31,167 bases of DNA from a virus. Below the pieces are notes generated by a model. That model was not told where the DNA came from. It did not search any database and worked only from the letters and a program-made list of their open reading frames with translations. The stretch is from the IMG/VR virus record IMGVR_UViG_3300032053_000330, positions 1 through 31,167 of that record; one strand, written 5' to 3'. The stretch's first letter is position 1, and the number at the start of each line of letters is the position of its first letter. Below are positions 21,584 through 28,768 of the stretch, one piece after another. The translations under genes were made by a program, and so were the position numbers.

Positions 21584-21985
21584 TTAACTTTTCGTGAATC
21601 CTCTCACTTTCAATGTAACTGTTCCAGCACTTCTGGCAGTCATTGTGGCACATAACCACTTCAAACCATCACAGTTAATTTGGAATAATCTAAAGTCATC
21701 AGTGCCAGCTGGAGCAATTCCAGTATCTCCGTCAATGGATGCACCGTCTTGTAAGTCAATCACATCAATATAATCCCAATGATTTGTGACTGATTGAGAA
21801 TCTGAAAAATCTGGTGCGTCATCACTAAGACTTCCCTGAAACTTCACAGTCATATTGGCACTTGAAGCAGTCCCAAACTGAAGAACAACATAATTACAAT
21901 CAGATACATCAATTTTAAGACCAGTTTGAGGTGCAGTTCCTGCCTGAGCAGAAAAAATAGTTTGAATGTTTCTTGAATTTCTCAT
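21584..21985 (-). CDS. Small beta protein, copy 2 of a tandem pair
   Basis: A 133-residue protein starting MRNSRNIQTIF. I chose ATG 21985 because it aligns with the start of its neighbour's MRNSCNTIYLL and has the AAATAAAT leader; a longer in-frame frame to 22063 would run through the previous gene. It shares many blocks with the gene at 21993-22391, such as the identical NHWDYIDVIDLQ, VKFQGS, SSIDGDTGIA/ASIDGDTGIA and DGLKWLCA. The product is beta-rich and lacks catalytic motifs, so a minor capsid, spike or tail part is inferred. Confidence 0.7.
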   Translation of the reverse strand: MRNSRNIQTIFSAQAGTAPQTGLKIDVSDCNYVVLQFGTASSANMTVKFQGSLSDDAPDFSDSQSVTNHWDYIDVIDLQDGASIDGDTGIAPAGTDDFRLFQINCDGLKWLCATMTARSAGTVTLKVRGFTKS

Positions 21986-21992
21986 ATTTATT

Positions 21993-22391
21993 TTAATTAT
22001 TTGTAAATCCTCTGCCAGTAACCGTAACTGTTCCAGTACCACTATAACCACTAACAATGGCACAAAGCCATTTTAGACCATCAACATTAATCTGAACATT
22101 TCTAAAATCACTTGAACCAGAAACAGCAATGCCAGTATCACCATCAATGGAAGAACCACTTTGTAAATCTATTACATCAATATAGTCCCAATGATTAGAA
22201 ACTGATTGTGCCGAAGCAAATGCTGGTGAATCGTCACTGATTGAACCCTGAAACTTTACAGTTGCGGTTGTCGTTGAAGTTGTCCCATACTGTAAAATAA
22301 CATAGTCGTAATCAGAGACATCAATGATATTCCCAGCACCATTGGCGGCTTTGGCATTGAGAAGATAAATTGTATTGCATGAATTTCTCAT
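21993..22391 (-). CDS. Small beta protein, copy 1 of a tandem pair
   Basis: A 132-residue paralogue of the next gene downstream, sharing VSDYDYVILQYGT/VSDCNYVVLQFGT, VKFQGS, NHWDYIDVIDLQ, DGDTGIA and GLKWLCA blocks and ending GRGFTNN against RGFTKS. It is probably about half or more identical along the aligned length. The leader is AAATATAAAAATT before ATG. A terminator-like hairpin precedes it. Tandem duplication suggests either a hetero-oligomeric virion part or recent gene duplication with divergence. Confidence 0.7.
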   Translation of the reverse strand: MRNSCNTIYLLNAKAANGAGNIIDVSDYDYVILQYGTTSTTTATVKFQGSISDDSPAFASAQSVSNHWDYIDVIDLQSGSSIDGDTGIAVSGSSDFRNVQINVDGLKWLCAIVSGYSGTGTVTVTGRGFTNN

Positions 22392-22433
22392 AATTTTTAT
22401 ATTTTAATTAATAATTTTTTAATTAAATTGACC

Positions 22434-22464
22434 TTTACTGGTTTTTTTACAGAAAACCAGTAAA
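22434..22464. terminator. 12-bp perfect hairpin between genes
   Basis: TTTACTGGTTTT (22434-22445) pairs perfectly with AAAACCAGTAAA (22453-22464) around a 7-base loop. It lies in the gap between the DnaJ-type zinc gene and the tandem pair. The stem ends in a run of A/T, but there is no long U-tract on the - strand afterwards. It may therefore attenuate rather than fully stop transcription, or protect the 3' end of the capsid-gene mRNA. Confidence 0.6.
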
Positions 22465-22486
22465 AACTGTTAGTTTCATAAGAAAC

Positions 22487-22663
22487 CTATTCTTCTATTT
22501 TTGGAATACTATATGTTGCTTCCGTGCAATAACCTGATAATACTATTCCCGTTCCTTTACAATCAGGACAATCTGGTTCTTCTCCGTGTTCTACCATTGG
22601 AACTAATTTACCAGTTCCATTGCAAGAAGTACATATTTTGTATAACTTGTATGCTTGTGCCAT
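22487..22663 (-). CDS. 58-aa DnaJ-type zinc-finger protein
   Basis: Two CxxCxGTG motifs are visible: CTSCNGTG at residues 11-18 and CPDCKGTG at 32-39. Each contributes two zinc-binding cysteines, the hallmark of the DnaJ central zinc finger, of which this would be one unit. No J domain or substrate-binding domain is present. Start ATG 22663, ending TAG, 10 bases after the beta-helix gene. Phages carry many such solitary DnaJ-like zinc proteins. Function is unknown; a chaperone-like or redox role in assembly is speculation. Confidence 0.7.
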   Translation of the reverse strand: MAQAYKLYKICTSCNGTGKLVPMVEHGEEPDCPDCKGTGIVLSGYCTEATYSIPKIEE

Positions 22664-22673
22664 AAACTTGAAA

Positions 22674-23696
22674 TTAAGAACATTGAATAGAAATGCAATC
22701 AGAAGCAGCAGTAGAAGTAACAGGACTAACTACAAAGCAACCAGTGCATCCCGCAACCGAAGTAGCTAAATCAGCACAACCATCAATACGGGGATAACTG
22801 AAACATATTCTTCCACCAAGACCTGAATTTGTAGCAACAGCGGCAGTTAATGTTACACCACCAGAAGCAACAGTGCCTCTGTTATTGAAGATACAATCTT
22901 CAAAGTTAACAATGCTACTATTAATTGCAGCCGCACCAGCTCTAACAAATACGTGAGTAATTTGAGTTGTCCAAGAACGGAAAAAACAATGGTCAAAAAT
23001 ATTCCCACCACATCTTGATGTAGCTCCTAATAATATTTCTTGACCAGAAGCAACCGTGTGTTGAAGAGTATAAACTCCAAAGTTACATTCCTTATAGATT
23101 CCTTCACCACCAGAACAGTTAAAAGATGCAGCGTTGACATTAGTCAGATGTGCAGAACCTTGATTCTCAATATCACAATACTCCATATAAGTATTAGAAC
23201 CTTGGTCAGTAAATCCATATAAGTTCTCAGCAGCAGTAAAACTGTTTGCTATTTTTATGTTGTGCCAAGTAGTTCCTGTGCCAGTGACTTTTATCAAAGA
23301 CACATCATTCGCCACTCCCGTTCCACTTGTTTCAATTCTGGTTCTTGCACCCAATTTACGACCTGCACCAGCCATTCCAACAAAGTGAACTCTACTTTTT
23401 GTAACTTCCAACATTTCTGTTAACAAATGGGCTGTATGAGAGTCCAAAAGAATAACATCATTATTGTTAGTAGTTGTAGCCGCATAAGCAGCGGGTATAG
23501 TAGTAAAAAATCTCACATTACCATCTGGGTCATTCTTACAAACATTTTGAAGAATTTGAAAGTTTGGGTCTGCTGAATCGCTTGGACTCATAACTACTAA
23601 AATTCTTCCGAATGTCGGACAAATACTTGCAGCAACATTATTTAATCTGTTGAGTAATGCTTGTCCGTAACCTGAATTTTGATTATAATTTGACAT
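22674..23696 (-). CDS. Right-handed beta-helix virion protein
   Basis: A 340-residue protein whose sequence reads as stacked beta turns, with repeating short strands and frequent Asn, Cys and Gly (YMEYCDIENQGSAHLTNV, FEDCIFNNRGTVASGG). Such pectate-lyase-like beta helices form trimeric spikes or decorations in phages and can degrade polysaccharide; no catalytic residues could be assigned. It lies directly downstream of the major capsid gene with the leader AATAAATAAAT, so it may be a head spike. A tail spike or enzyme is an alternative. The N-terminal portion about 1-80 (FGRILVVMSPSDSADP, FFTTIPAAYAATT) looks like an attachment domain. Confidence 0.65.
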   Translation of the reverse strand: MSNYNQNSGYGQALLNRLNNVAASICPTFGRILVVMSPSDSADPNFQILQNVCKNDPDGNVRFFTTIPAAYAATTTNNNDVILLDSHTAHLLTEMLEVTKSRVHFVGMAGAGRKLGARTRIETSGTGVANDVSLIKVTGTGTTWHNIKIANSFTAAENLYGFTDQGSNTYMEYCDIENQGSAHLTNVNAASFNCSGGEGIYKECNFGVYTLQHTVASGQEILLGATSRCGGNIFDHCFFRSWTTQITHVFVRAGAAAINSSIVNFEDCIFNNRGTVASGGVTLTAAVATNSGLGGRICFSYPRIDGCADLATSVAGCTGCFVVSPVTSTAASDCISIQCS

Positions 23697-23698
23697 AT

Positions 23699-23761
23699 TT
23701 ATTTATTAAACCACTTGATTCCACCTACCGACCTCATTATGGCGACTAAACCATAACTCAT
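23699..23761 (-). CDS. 20-aa micro-ORF between capsid and beta helix
   Basis: ATG 23761, preceded by AACATTTGATTT, opens a 20-codon frame containing GLVAIMRSVGGIKWF, ending TAA at 23699, 2 bases before the next ATG. It spans most of an otherwise 87-base gap. The sequence is hydrophobic/basic and protein-like. A 6-bp hairpin (TTATGG/CCATAA) overlaps its start region. No function known; it could be a leader peptide for the beta-helix gene. Confidence 0.4.
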   Translation of the reverse strand: MSYGLVAIMRSVGGIKWFNK

Positions 23762-23783
23762 AAATCAAATGTTATTCTAACCT

Positions 23784-24791
23784 CTAGGCAGCACCATCGC
23801 CTTTCGAGAACTTGATAAACGAACCACTTACGATAACTATACCGTAACCTCCTCTAACACCATATTGCCAATCTTCGGTAGAATCTTTACCTAAATCAGC
23901 GGGCGGTAGAAAATGCGGTTCTTCCCAAACACCCAAATAAGCAGATGACATCTGTGAAGAGGCAATTCCCCAATAATACCTTTTATCAGTATCTGGAGCA
24001 CCCGAAGCGTTTGTCGCAACCAACGGTAGCACTACGTGGCGATATTTCGCTTTGTAGACGTTAGTCACACCAGAATTTGCACCTTCAACATCAGCGGTTG
24101 ACTGCAAGTATTCACGAGCAGTATTCACTGTGTTTGGGTCATCAGTGGTGAAAAGAATGTCAAAAGACATTGTCATCTTTTCTCCCATCTGATTATATGT
24201 ATTTTCGGTAACTAATCTTTCCATACCTTCTAAAGCACCCTTAGATAATCTTGGATTATTCGCCAAGATATTTCTATAGGTCGTTGAACTACCACGTAAA
24301 TCGTGAGTAGAATCAAATAAAGCAGTAGATGTAGTTTCACCAGTAGAAATGGTAACAGTGTTACCTTCCTTGTTGGTATAGGTTGTAGCAGTTCCGAACC
24401 CAATTCTGTGTTGTAAATCCAATTCCTGTCTTTGTGGGACTAATCTTGCTATGTTGGTTAAACGAGCAATAACTTCTGGGTATTTATTTCGAGTTCTCAT
24501 TTCATAGGTAATTCCAATGTCTTTACCAAAGCGGTCAACGGACATTGTTTTTGAAAAACCCTGTTGAACTTGAGCTCTCTGAGCTTGGTCTCCCTCATCC
24601 TTAATAGTAGCGTATAACTCTAAATCAATTTCGCTGAATTCTCTGGTATCACCAGAGTTCGCAGGAATACTAACTACCTTAAAGAGACCAGATGTTCTGG
24701 CAACTTGAGGAACAGCTTGCAACTCATCCATAAAGATGATATCTGCAGCCTTTGTAAAATCAGATTGTGTACTTGTATTTAGTTCACTCAT
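23784..24791 (-). CDS. Major capsid protein (HK97-fold type)
   Basis: A 335-residue protein with the sequence pattern of HK97-like major capsid proteins. An N-terminal helical segment (FTKAADIIFMDELQ) is followed by ANSGDTREFSEIDL (E-loop region), SKTMSVDRFGKDIGITYEMR, and a helical spine around residues 105-130. A beta-rich P domain is suggested by TMSFDILFTTDDPNTVNTAR. The protein ends YGIVIVSGSFIKFSKGDG. It lies 15 bases after the beta-rich head protein, in the normal order. The length is ordinary for the fold. It forms the icosahedral shell around the DNA. No protease gene precedes it, so cleavage of the N-terminus is not indicated. Confidence 0.82.
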   Translation of the reverse strand: MSELNTSTQSDFTKAADIIFMDELQAVPQVARTSGLFKVVSIPANSGDTREFSEIDLELYATIKDEGDQAQRAQVQQGFSKTMSVDRFGKDIGITYEMRTRNKYPEVIARLTNIARLVPQRQELDLQHRIGFGTATTYTNKEGNTVTISTGETTSTALFDSTHDLRGSSTTYRNILANNPRLSKGALEGMERLVTENTYNQMGEKMTMSFDILFTTDDPNTVNTAREYLQSTADVEGANSGVTNVYKAKYRHVVLPLVATNASGAPDTDKRYYWGIASSQMSSAYLGVWEEPHFLPPADLGKDSTEDWQYGVRGGYGIVIVSGSFIKFSKGDGAA

Positions 24792-24806
24792 ATTTGTAAG
24801 TTAATA

Positions 24807-25220
24807 TTATGCGTCTGTATAATCAGCGTTTGAGTTAAGAGTAAATCTACCTTTGGCAGAGCTAATGAAACCTTTACAGGTAACCACTTTATAGGTAGTC
24901 CCCGACTTATTCACCAAACCAGCAGTGCTTAAATCATAAGCAACACCAAAAGAGGTCGTTAATAGAGTACCAGTAACAGTGCATTCAAATTCAGCACTTG
25001 GTTCAAGTGGAACTTCCACTGGAACTAAAGTTGTTGATGCAAAATCTGCATCACCACTTGTTACGGCAGTTCTAATAAGACCAAGATGTTCAACTGATTG
25101 AGCAGTTGCTGTGGCAACATAACCAGAAGTCATCATAACGATGTCTCCCTCGGTAAAAGTTACAGAAGCTGTTTTGGGTTTCCAAACCATTTTGGTTTTC
25201 CCTTTACACCATCGAGCCAT
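24807..25220 (-). CDS. Small beta-rich head protein (decoration type)
   Basis: A 137-residue protein, mostly beta strands with Thr, Val and Ala (TFTEGDIVMMTSGYVATATA, FGVAYDLSTAGLVNKSGTTY), directly upstream of the capsid gene, where decoration proteins that cement the shell are usually encoded. I chose ATG 25220 (MARWCKGKTK) over an in-frame TTG 18 bases upstream. The ATG follows AAGAAAACAGTT and the upstream codons lie in the structured leader. Two Lys/Trp-rich stretches near the start (KCKG-type, MVWKPK) are basic. Decoration role is inferred from position and composition. Confidence 0.6.
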   Translation of the reverse strand: MARWCKGKTKMVWKPKTASVTFTEGDIVMMTSGYVATATAQSVEHLGLIRTAVTSGDADFASTTLVPVEVPLEPSAEFECTVTGTLLTTSFGVAYDLSTAGLVNKSGTTYKVVTCKGFISSAKGRFTLNSNADYTDA

Positions 25221-25246
25221 AACTGTTTTCTTAACCAAACAAAAAA

Positions 25247-25406
25247 CTACAACAAAATCAATGTTCGACTAACCATTGTTTTAATTGTAGTGAGCCTAAT
25301 ACTACGTTGATGACGCAGTTTCTCCTGCGAAGTAATAGATTGTTTATTTTTTACAAGGGATTTGATTTCCCCGTTTTCGCCCACGTAGACTAATCTACTT
25401 GGGCGA
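25247..25406 (-). promoter_or_regulatory. Hairpin-rich leader of the capsid genes
   Basis: The 214-base gap between the glycosyltransferase and the head protein has no gene but three hairpins. A 13-bp stem with one mismatch is formed by TCGCCCACGTAGA (25377-25389) and TCTACTTGGGCGA (25394-25406). A 5-bp stem is formed by CGCAG/CTGCG (25314-25318/25325-25329). An imperfect 15-bp hairpin spans 25247-25290 (CTACAA/TTGTAG at its base, CAATG/CATTG at its top). It could separate or stabilise the capsid transcript, or be a processing site. No U-tract is present after the first stem, so it is not a plain terminator. Confidence 0.55.
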
Positions 25407-25434
25407 TGACTGAGAACTAATCCTATTTAAACTT

Positions 25435-26235
25435 TTAAACCTCTTTCTTTTTAAGCCACTCTTCAACGCCTTTTTGTGCTTTTAGATTGGCTTTATCTAA
25501 AAGTTTTTTCATATTTTCTTCATTGCCTGTTATCCAATTATTTTTAATTTCCAGACCATTTACCGATAAATAAGTTTTCAAACCGATTCCTTTATTTTGG
25601 TAGTGAAGACAATTTATCCTACTGTCACAAAGCATCAATGGTTTCGTTTTCCAGAAGAAGAATAAATCTTCTCCAATACCTTTTGGCAATTCTTCCATCT
25701 GACCTGGCTTAACCCACTTAAACCAAGGTTTTTTTACTCTCTCAAGAACTTCTCTTTTAACCATAAAACAACCAGCACCAGCAGCCGCTACCTGGAACAA
25801 AGTATCAAGCGGATAAGTGATTATTCCATTAAAAGCTGTTTCTTCTTCGCTCCATTGAGAATAAAGATACGGATGGAATGGTTCTGTTTTCCAGTGGTAT
25901 ATTCCAGTAATTGCCTCAACTCCCTGGTCTTCATTTTCTTCCAAATCTTCCATCATCCAGTATAAAGTTTCTGGCGGCGAAACAACATCGGTGTCAAAAT
26001 ATGCGATATGCGTAGCACCATTCTCCAAAGCCATATCCGTCACATCATTTCTCATCTCATCAAGATTATATCCACCGTGAATTATCAATGAGAAATGGTC
26101 ATCTCTCTTTTTTTCCTTACACCATCCGTAAAAGTTGTCAAACATACTGAACAACGAAACAACAAAATCTGTCGGCAATGCTGGATAATTACAAGCGATA
26201 CAAACAAAAATGTTATTTTGTTTTGATGATGTCAT
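25435..26235 (-). CDS. GT-A-fold glycosyltransferase
   Basis: A 266-residue protein with the features of a family-2-like nucleotide-sugar transferase. NIFVCIACNYPALP is at the start of the fold. The DxD metal-binding motif is DTD in IAYFDTDVVSP, near residue 81. GAGCFMVKREVL follows near residue 155, and an E-D pair (GIGEDLFFFW) near residue 190 corresponds to the acceptor or base position. It transfers a sugar from a nucleotide donor to a target. The gene lies in the head module, between an unknown protein it overlaps by 23 bases and the capsid leader. A capsid or tail glycan is therefore a plausible target, but host surface modification is also possible. Confidence 0.8.
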   Translation of the reverse strand: MTSSKQNNIFVCIACNYPALPTDFVVSLFSMFDNFYGWCKEKKRDDHFSLIIHGGYNLDEMRNDVTDMALENGATHIAYFDTDVVSPPETLYWMMEDLEENEDQGVEAITGIYHWKTEPFHPYLYSQWSEEETAFNGIITYPLDTLFQVAAAGAGCFMVKREVLERVKKPWFKWVKPGQMEELPKGIGEDLFFFWKTKPLMLCDSRINCLHYQNKGIGLKTYLSVNGLEIKNNWITGNEENMKKLLDKANLKAQKGVEEWLKKKEV

Positions 26236-26581
26236 TTAATTGAATATCATCTGGATGCTCTACACTAAACTTTTTGGCGACACTATCATCACGAAGATTA
26301 AAAGAAAGATTACACATTGCCTGAGCAACTGGACTGACATATTTGTATTCTAAACCATAAGTAGCCATCTGTTCTAAAAACTTGGTTGCTAAAACTGAAT
26401 TGATTAAGTGATAATAATATTGATTAACTATATTTTCTGTCTGTATCTCGCTTAATAGATTCTTGTTGATTTTAATAGTTTCATCAGTTTCAATTTGACC
26501 GCCAAATAAACTAACTTCAACCAAATCACTCCCCTCAATTTCCATTACTTTTTTAATTTCTTTATTTCCTAAAAATGCCAT
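26213..26581 (-). CDS. Hypothetical head-module protein (122 aa)
   Basis: A 122-residue mixed protein with a helical middle (NIVNQYYYHLINSVLATKFL) and acidic/basic patches. No family recognised. It overlaps the glycosyltransferase start by 23 bases, indicating coupled translation, and follows the 167-aa gene after 4 bases. Position between the scaffold-type and capsid genes suggests a head or connector role. Confidence 0.55.
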   Translation of the reverse strand: MAFLGNKEIKKVMEIEGSDLVEVSLFGGQIETDETIKINKNLLSEIQTENIVNQYYYHLINSVLATKFLEQMATYGLEYKYVSPVAQAMCNLSFNLRDDSVAKKFSVEHPDDIQLNDIIKTK

Positions 26582-26585
26582 AGTA

Positions 26586-27089
26586 TTAGTTTAAGAATAT
26601 TGTATTAATGCTTAAAACTTTTCCTTCTGGTAGTTGAATCTGATAGACGGTATTTCCTTTTGAATCTTTCATTTCTGAAATTACACTACTAGTAACATAC
26701 TTATAATTTCTTTGGAAAATTTCATAATCAACAATTTCTTTGGTATCGTCTTCAAAAATAATTTCTGTCTTTAAAGATTCTTCCCAAACACCGTCAACTT
26801 TCTCGCATCTATTCTCCAACATTTTACCCCAACCAACAACATACTTATCGTGGTATCTAATTACTTTAACTTCTTTCAAACCAGTTTCACGATGTTGGTC
26901 GTTCCATTTGGCGAGTTGTGCCTTATTAGCAGCATACTCAAGTCGTTCAATCTTAGACTTTAATTCTTCATTAGATTTAATAATTGAATCAATTTGTTCT
27001 TGAGTAACAACTGGAACAACTGGAGTTGCAACTGGTTGAGATGTAGAGACTGTTTCTTCTGTTTGTTTTATTTCTTTATTTTTTGTCAT
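26586..27089 (-). CDS. Hypothetical head-module protein (167 aa)
   Basis: A 167-residue protein. The N-terminus to about residue 35 is low-complexity (Thr, Val, Pro, Gln). A short coiled coil follows at about residues 36-60 (IIKSNEELKSKIERLEYAA), then a beta-rich C-terminal domain from about 75 (VKVIRYHDKYVVGWGKML, SSVISEMKDSKGNTVYQI). It could be a minor head protein or connector. It is preceded by the scaffold-like gene and lacks any catalytic motif. Confidence 0.5.
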   Translation of the reverse strand: MTKNKEIKQTEETVSTSQPVATPVVPVVTQEQIDSIIKSNEELKSKIERLEYAANKAQLAKWNDQHRETGLKEVKVIRYHDKYVVGWGKMLENRCEKVDGVWEESLKTEIIFEDDTKEIVDYEIFQRNYKYVTSSVISEMKDSKGNTVYQIQLPEGKVLSINTIFLN

Positions 27090-27100
27090 AATTTTAAAGT

Positions 27101-27730
27101 TTAAAGTTTACCCATTTTTTTTAATTTCTCTTCACTCATATTCGGCTTCAATTTCTTCAAGAGGTCATATTGGTCATCTGTTAATTTATCAGCACTTTTG
27201 TTCCCTCCAGTCTGAATCGCACCATCCTTAGCCATAGCACTAAAAATTGGATTAACTGATGCCGACCTGCCACCAGTAGCCAAGACCCAAGCATCACCCA
27301 TCTTTTTTTCTATATCGGATTTAGTGATTGCTTCATCAGCCAAACGGTTAAAATGAAATAAAACTTTTTTCTTCATCTCTTCATCATTGCCAGCAAATTT
27401 CTCTAAATACTCTTCTTTGTAAGAACCAAGTTCTTTTTCTCTTGTTTCTTTTTGTTGCTTTGTAAAATTGGCTTGTTGTTCCTCTATCGCTTCTTGCCTT
27501 TTTAGAAGTTCCATTTCTTTAGCATTAAGAGTTTCTCTTTCCTCTTTAGTCATATCACGCAACTTCTTAAAATTAAAATCCTTGTTTTCAAATTTGGCAA
27601 GTTGTTCTTTTGTTTTGGATAATTCCTCTTGAAAAGTTTTTGATTTGTCTTCAGCCATTTTATTTGCCTCATCGGCACTCAAAACATTTTCAACAGGATT
27701 CCCATCTTGGTCATAATACTTTGCTATCAT
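27101..27730 (-). CDS. Probable capsid scaffolding protein
   Basis: A 209-residue highly charged helical protein. A coiled coil spans about residues 20-115 (SKTFQEELSKTKEQLAKFEN, KEMELLKRQEAIEEQQANF). A Gly/Ser/Ala-rich linker follows (GGRSASVNPIFSAMAKDG), and the basic end (YDLLKKLKPNMSEEKLKK) resembles the capsid-binding tail of scaffolds. Size, composition and position upstream of the capsid gene fit an internal scaffold that directs capsid assembly and then leaves. No protease domain is present. Confidence 0.6.
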   Translation of the reverse strand: MIAKYYDQDGNPVENVLSADEANKMAEDKSKTFQEELSKTKEQLAKFENKDFNFKKLRDMTKEERETLNAKEMELLKRQEAIEEQQANFTKQQKETREKELGSYKEEYLEKFAGNDEEMKKKVLFHFNRLADEAITKSDIEKKMGDAWVLATGGRSASVNPIFSAMAKDGAIQTGGNKSADKLTDDQYDLLKKLKPNMSEEKLKKMGKL

Positions 27731-27735
27731 AATTA

Positions 27736-28206
27736 TTATTTTATTTCGCTTAAAGAACTCTCAACTTCATCGTAAAAATTCTCGAAGTTAAGAATCGTGG
27801 CAACATCCCTGTCTTTCTTGCCATCCTTGGAAACTTGTTCTAAATGTTCGACTTTTGTGCCTTCGTAAATTTTCTTGAAGGCTAAAAGACCTTCTTTCAT
27901 AACCTCAACTTCAATTTCCTTATTCTGCATTACTTCAAATTCTTTTTCGATTGCCCTTAATTTTGCCTGAAGTTCAGTTTTCTTTTTTTCATCTTTCTCA
28001 TTTACCGATTCATTTTGAATCTTAACATAATCCTGACGTTTAATATTCATCGCATTTTCAGTATCGATTAAAACTTCTTCCCTAACTTTTCTAAATAACT
28101 TGTTGACATCCCTAAGTTCTGGAAGACTTAACTGTCCCTGCACTCCTTTTAGGTAATTGTTATAAGCCGAAAGGGAGTGAATGTAAGTCGTTTTAAATTT
28201 CATCAT
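27736..28206 (-). CDS. Hypothetical helical protein (156 aa)
   Basis: A 156-residue, mostly helical charged protein. A heptad-rich stretch spans about residues 55-105 (KKKTELQAKLRAIEKEFEVM). The C-terminus is acidic (FENFYDEVESSLSEIK). No family recognised. It lies between the 49-aa basic protein and the probable scaffold, in the portal-to-capsid interval, so an assembly or connector role is possible. It begins with two Met codons and no Shine-Dalgarno. Confidence 0.5.
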   Translation of the reverse strand: MMKFKTTYIHSLSAYNNYLKGVQGQLSLPELRDVNKLFRKVREEVLIDTENAMNIKRQDYVKIQNESVNEKDEKKKTELQAKLRAIEKEFEVMQNKEIEVEVMKEGLLAFKKIYEGTKVEHLEQVSKDGKKDRDVATILNFENFYDEVESSLSEIK

Positions 28207-28254
28207 TTTTAATTTTTTAATGATATAATTTATGTTATCTGTCGTTTGACAGCA

Positions 28255-28404
28255 TTATTTCTTTTTATTTTTTCTATTTCTTTGAGTTGACGGAGTCCAA
28301 CCCATCTTACGTAAAGTTCCGTACACGTAGGCATTTGCTCTCTTACCTTTTAAACCTTTCTTTTTTGCTTGGTTTTTAAGTTTTCTTTCTTCTGCTTTTG
28401 GCAT
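28255..28404 (-). CDS. 49-aa basic phage protein
   Basis: ATG 28404 with the leader TAGTATAAATTT opens a 49-codon frame: Lys/Arg-rich at both ends, with the core GLKGKRANAYVYGTLRKMGW at about residues 17-36. I recognise the GL.G.R..AYVYGTLR pattern as recurring in small proteins next to phage packaging and portal genes, with no function known. It sits 4 bases after the previous gene. The strong net positive charge suggests nucleic-acid contact, but this is inference. Confidence 0.6.
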   Translation of the reverse strand: MPKAEERKLKNQAKKKGLKGKRANAYVYGTLRKMGWTPSTQRNRKNKKK

Positions 28405-28408
28405 AAAT

Positions 28409-28768
28409 TTATACTACATCACTTTTAATAAATACTTCTTTTGGTTGATTGTCGGCATTATGAATACCATCAAGATAAACTATGATATTCCTAATCTCGG
28501 CAACACCAACCACCTTAGCCCGTTCAGAAAATATTTCTTCCATATCTTGGGCAGAAATAGCCAAATCAAGAATTCGCTGATTAATGTAAAAATCACAAAG
28601 TTTATTAAAGAATTTGTTATTGGCAAGACTATGAGCTTCAGCACATAAAGTTTTCTTTTCATTTTCGGTTAAACCATCAAGAATATCCTTACTGGTATTG
28701 GAATCAACATTTATCTTCTTCAATATATCATCAAACTTATTCTTAATTTTATCCTTATTATCTAGCAT
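28409..28768 (-). CDS. Hypothetical protein downstream of portal
   Basis: A 119-residue, mainly helical, acidic protein (NKFDDILKKINVDSNTSKDI, LCAEAHSLANNKFFNKLCDF) with a short hydrophobic segment near EIRNIIVYLDGI. Its start overlaps the portal stop (TAATG), showing translational coupling. No family is recognised. Position suggests a portal or packaging accessory or a small minor head protein. Confidence 0.55.
   Translation of the reverse strand: MLDNKDKIKNKFDDILKKINVDSNTSKDILDGLTENEKKTLCAEAHSLANNKFFNKLCDFYINQRILDLAISAQDMEEIFSERAKVVGVAEIRNIIVYLDGIHNADNQPKEVFIKSDVV

Noticed and set aside
21986-22063. 26-residue N-terminal extension of the second tandem beta protein
   Set aside because: It overlaps the upstream paralogue's coding end, and the two proteins align from the MRNS start at 21985.
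25221-25238. TTG start adding 6 residues to the head protein
   Set aside because: ATG at 25220 has the A-rich leader; the TTG would lie close to the leader hairpin and lacks support.
25377-25406. Intrinsic terminator after the glycosyltransferase
   Set aside because: The 13-bp stem is strong but no run of T follows on either strand, so it is described as a leader/processing hairpin instead.
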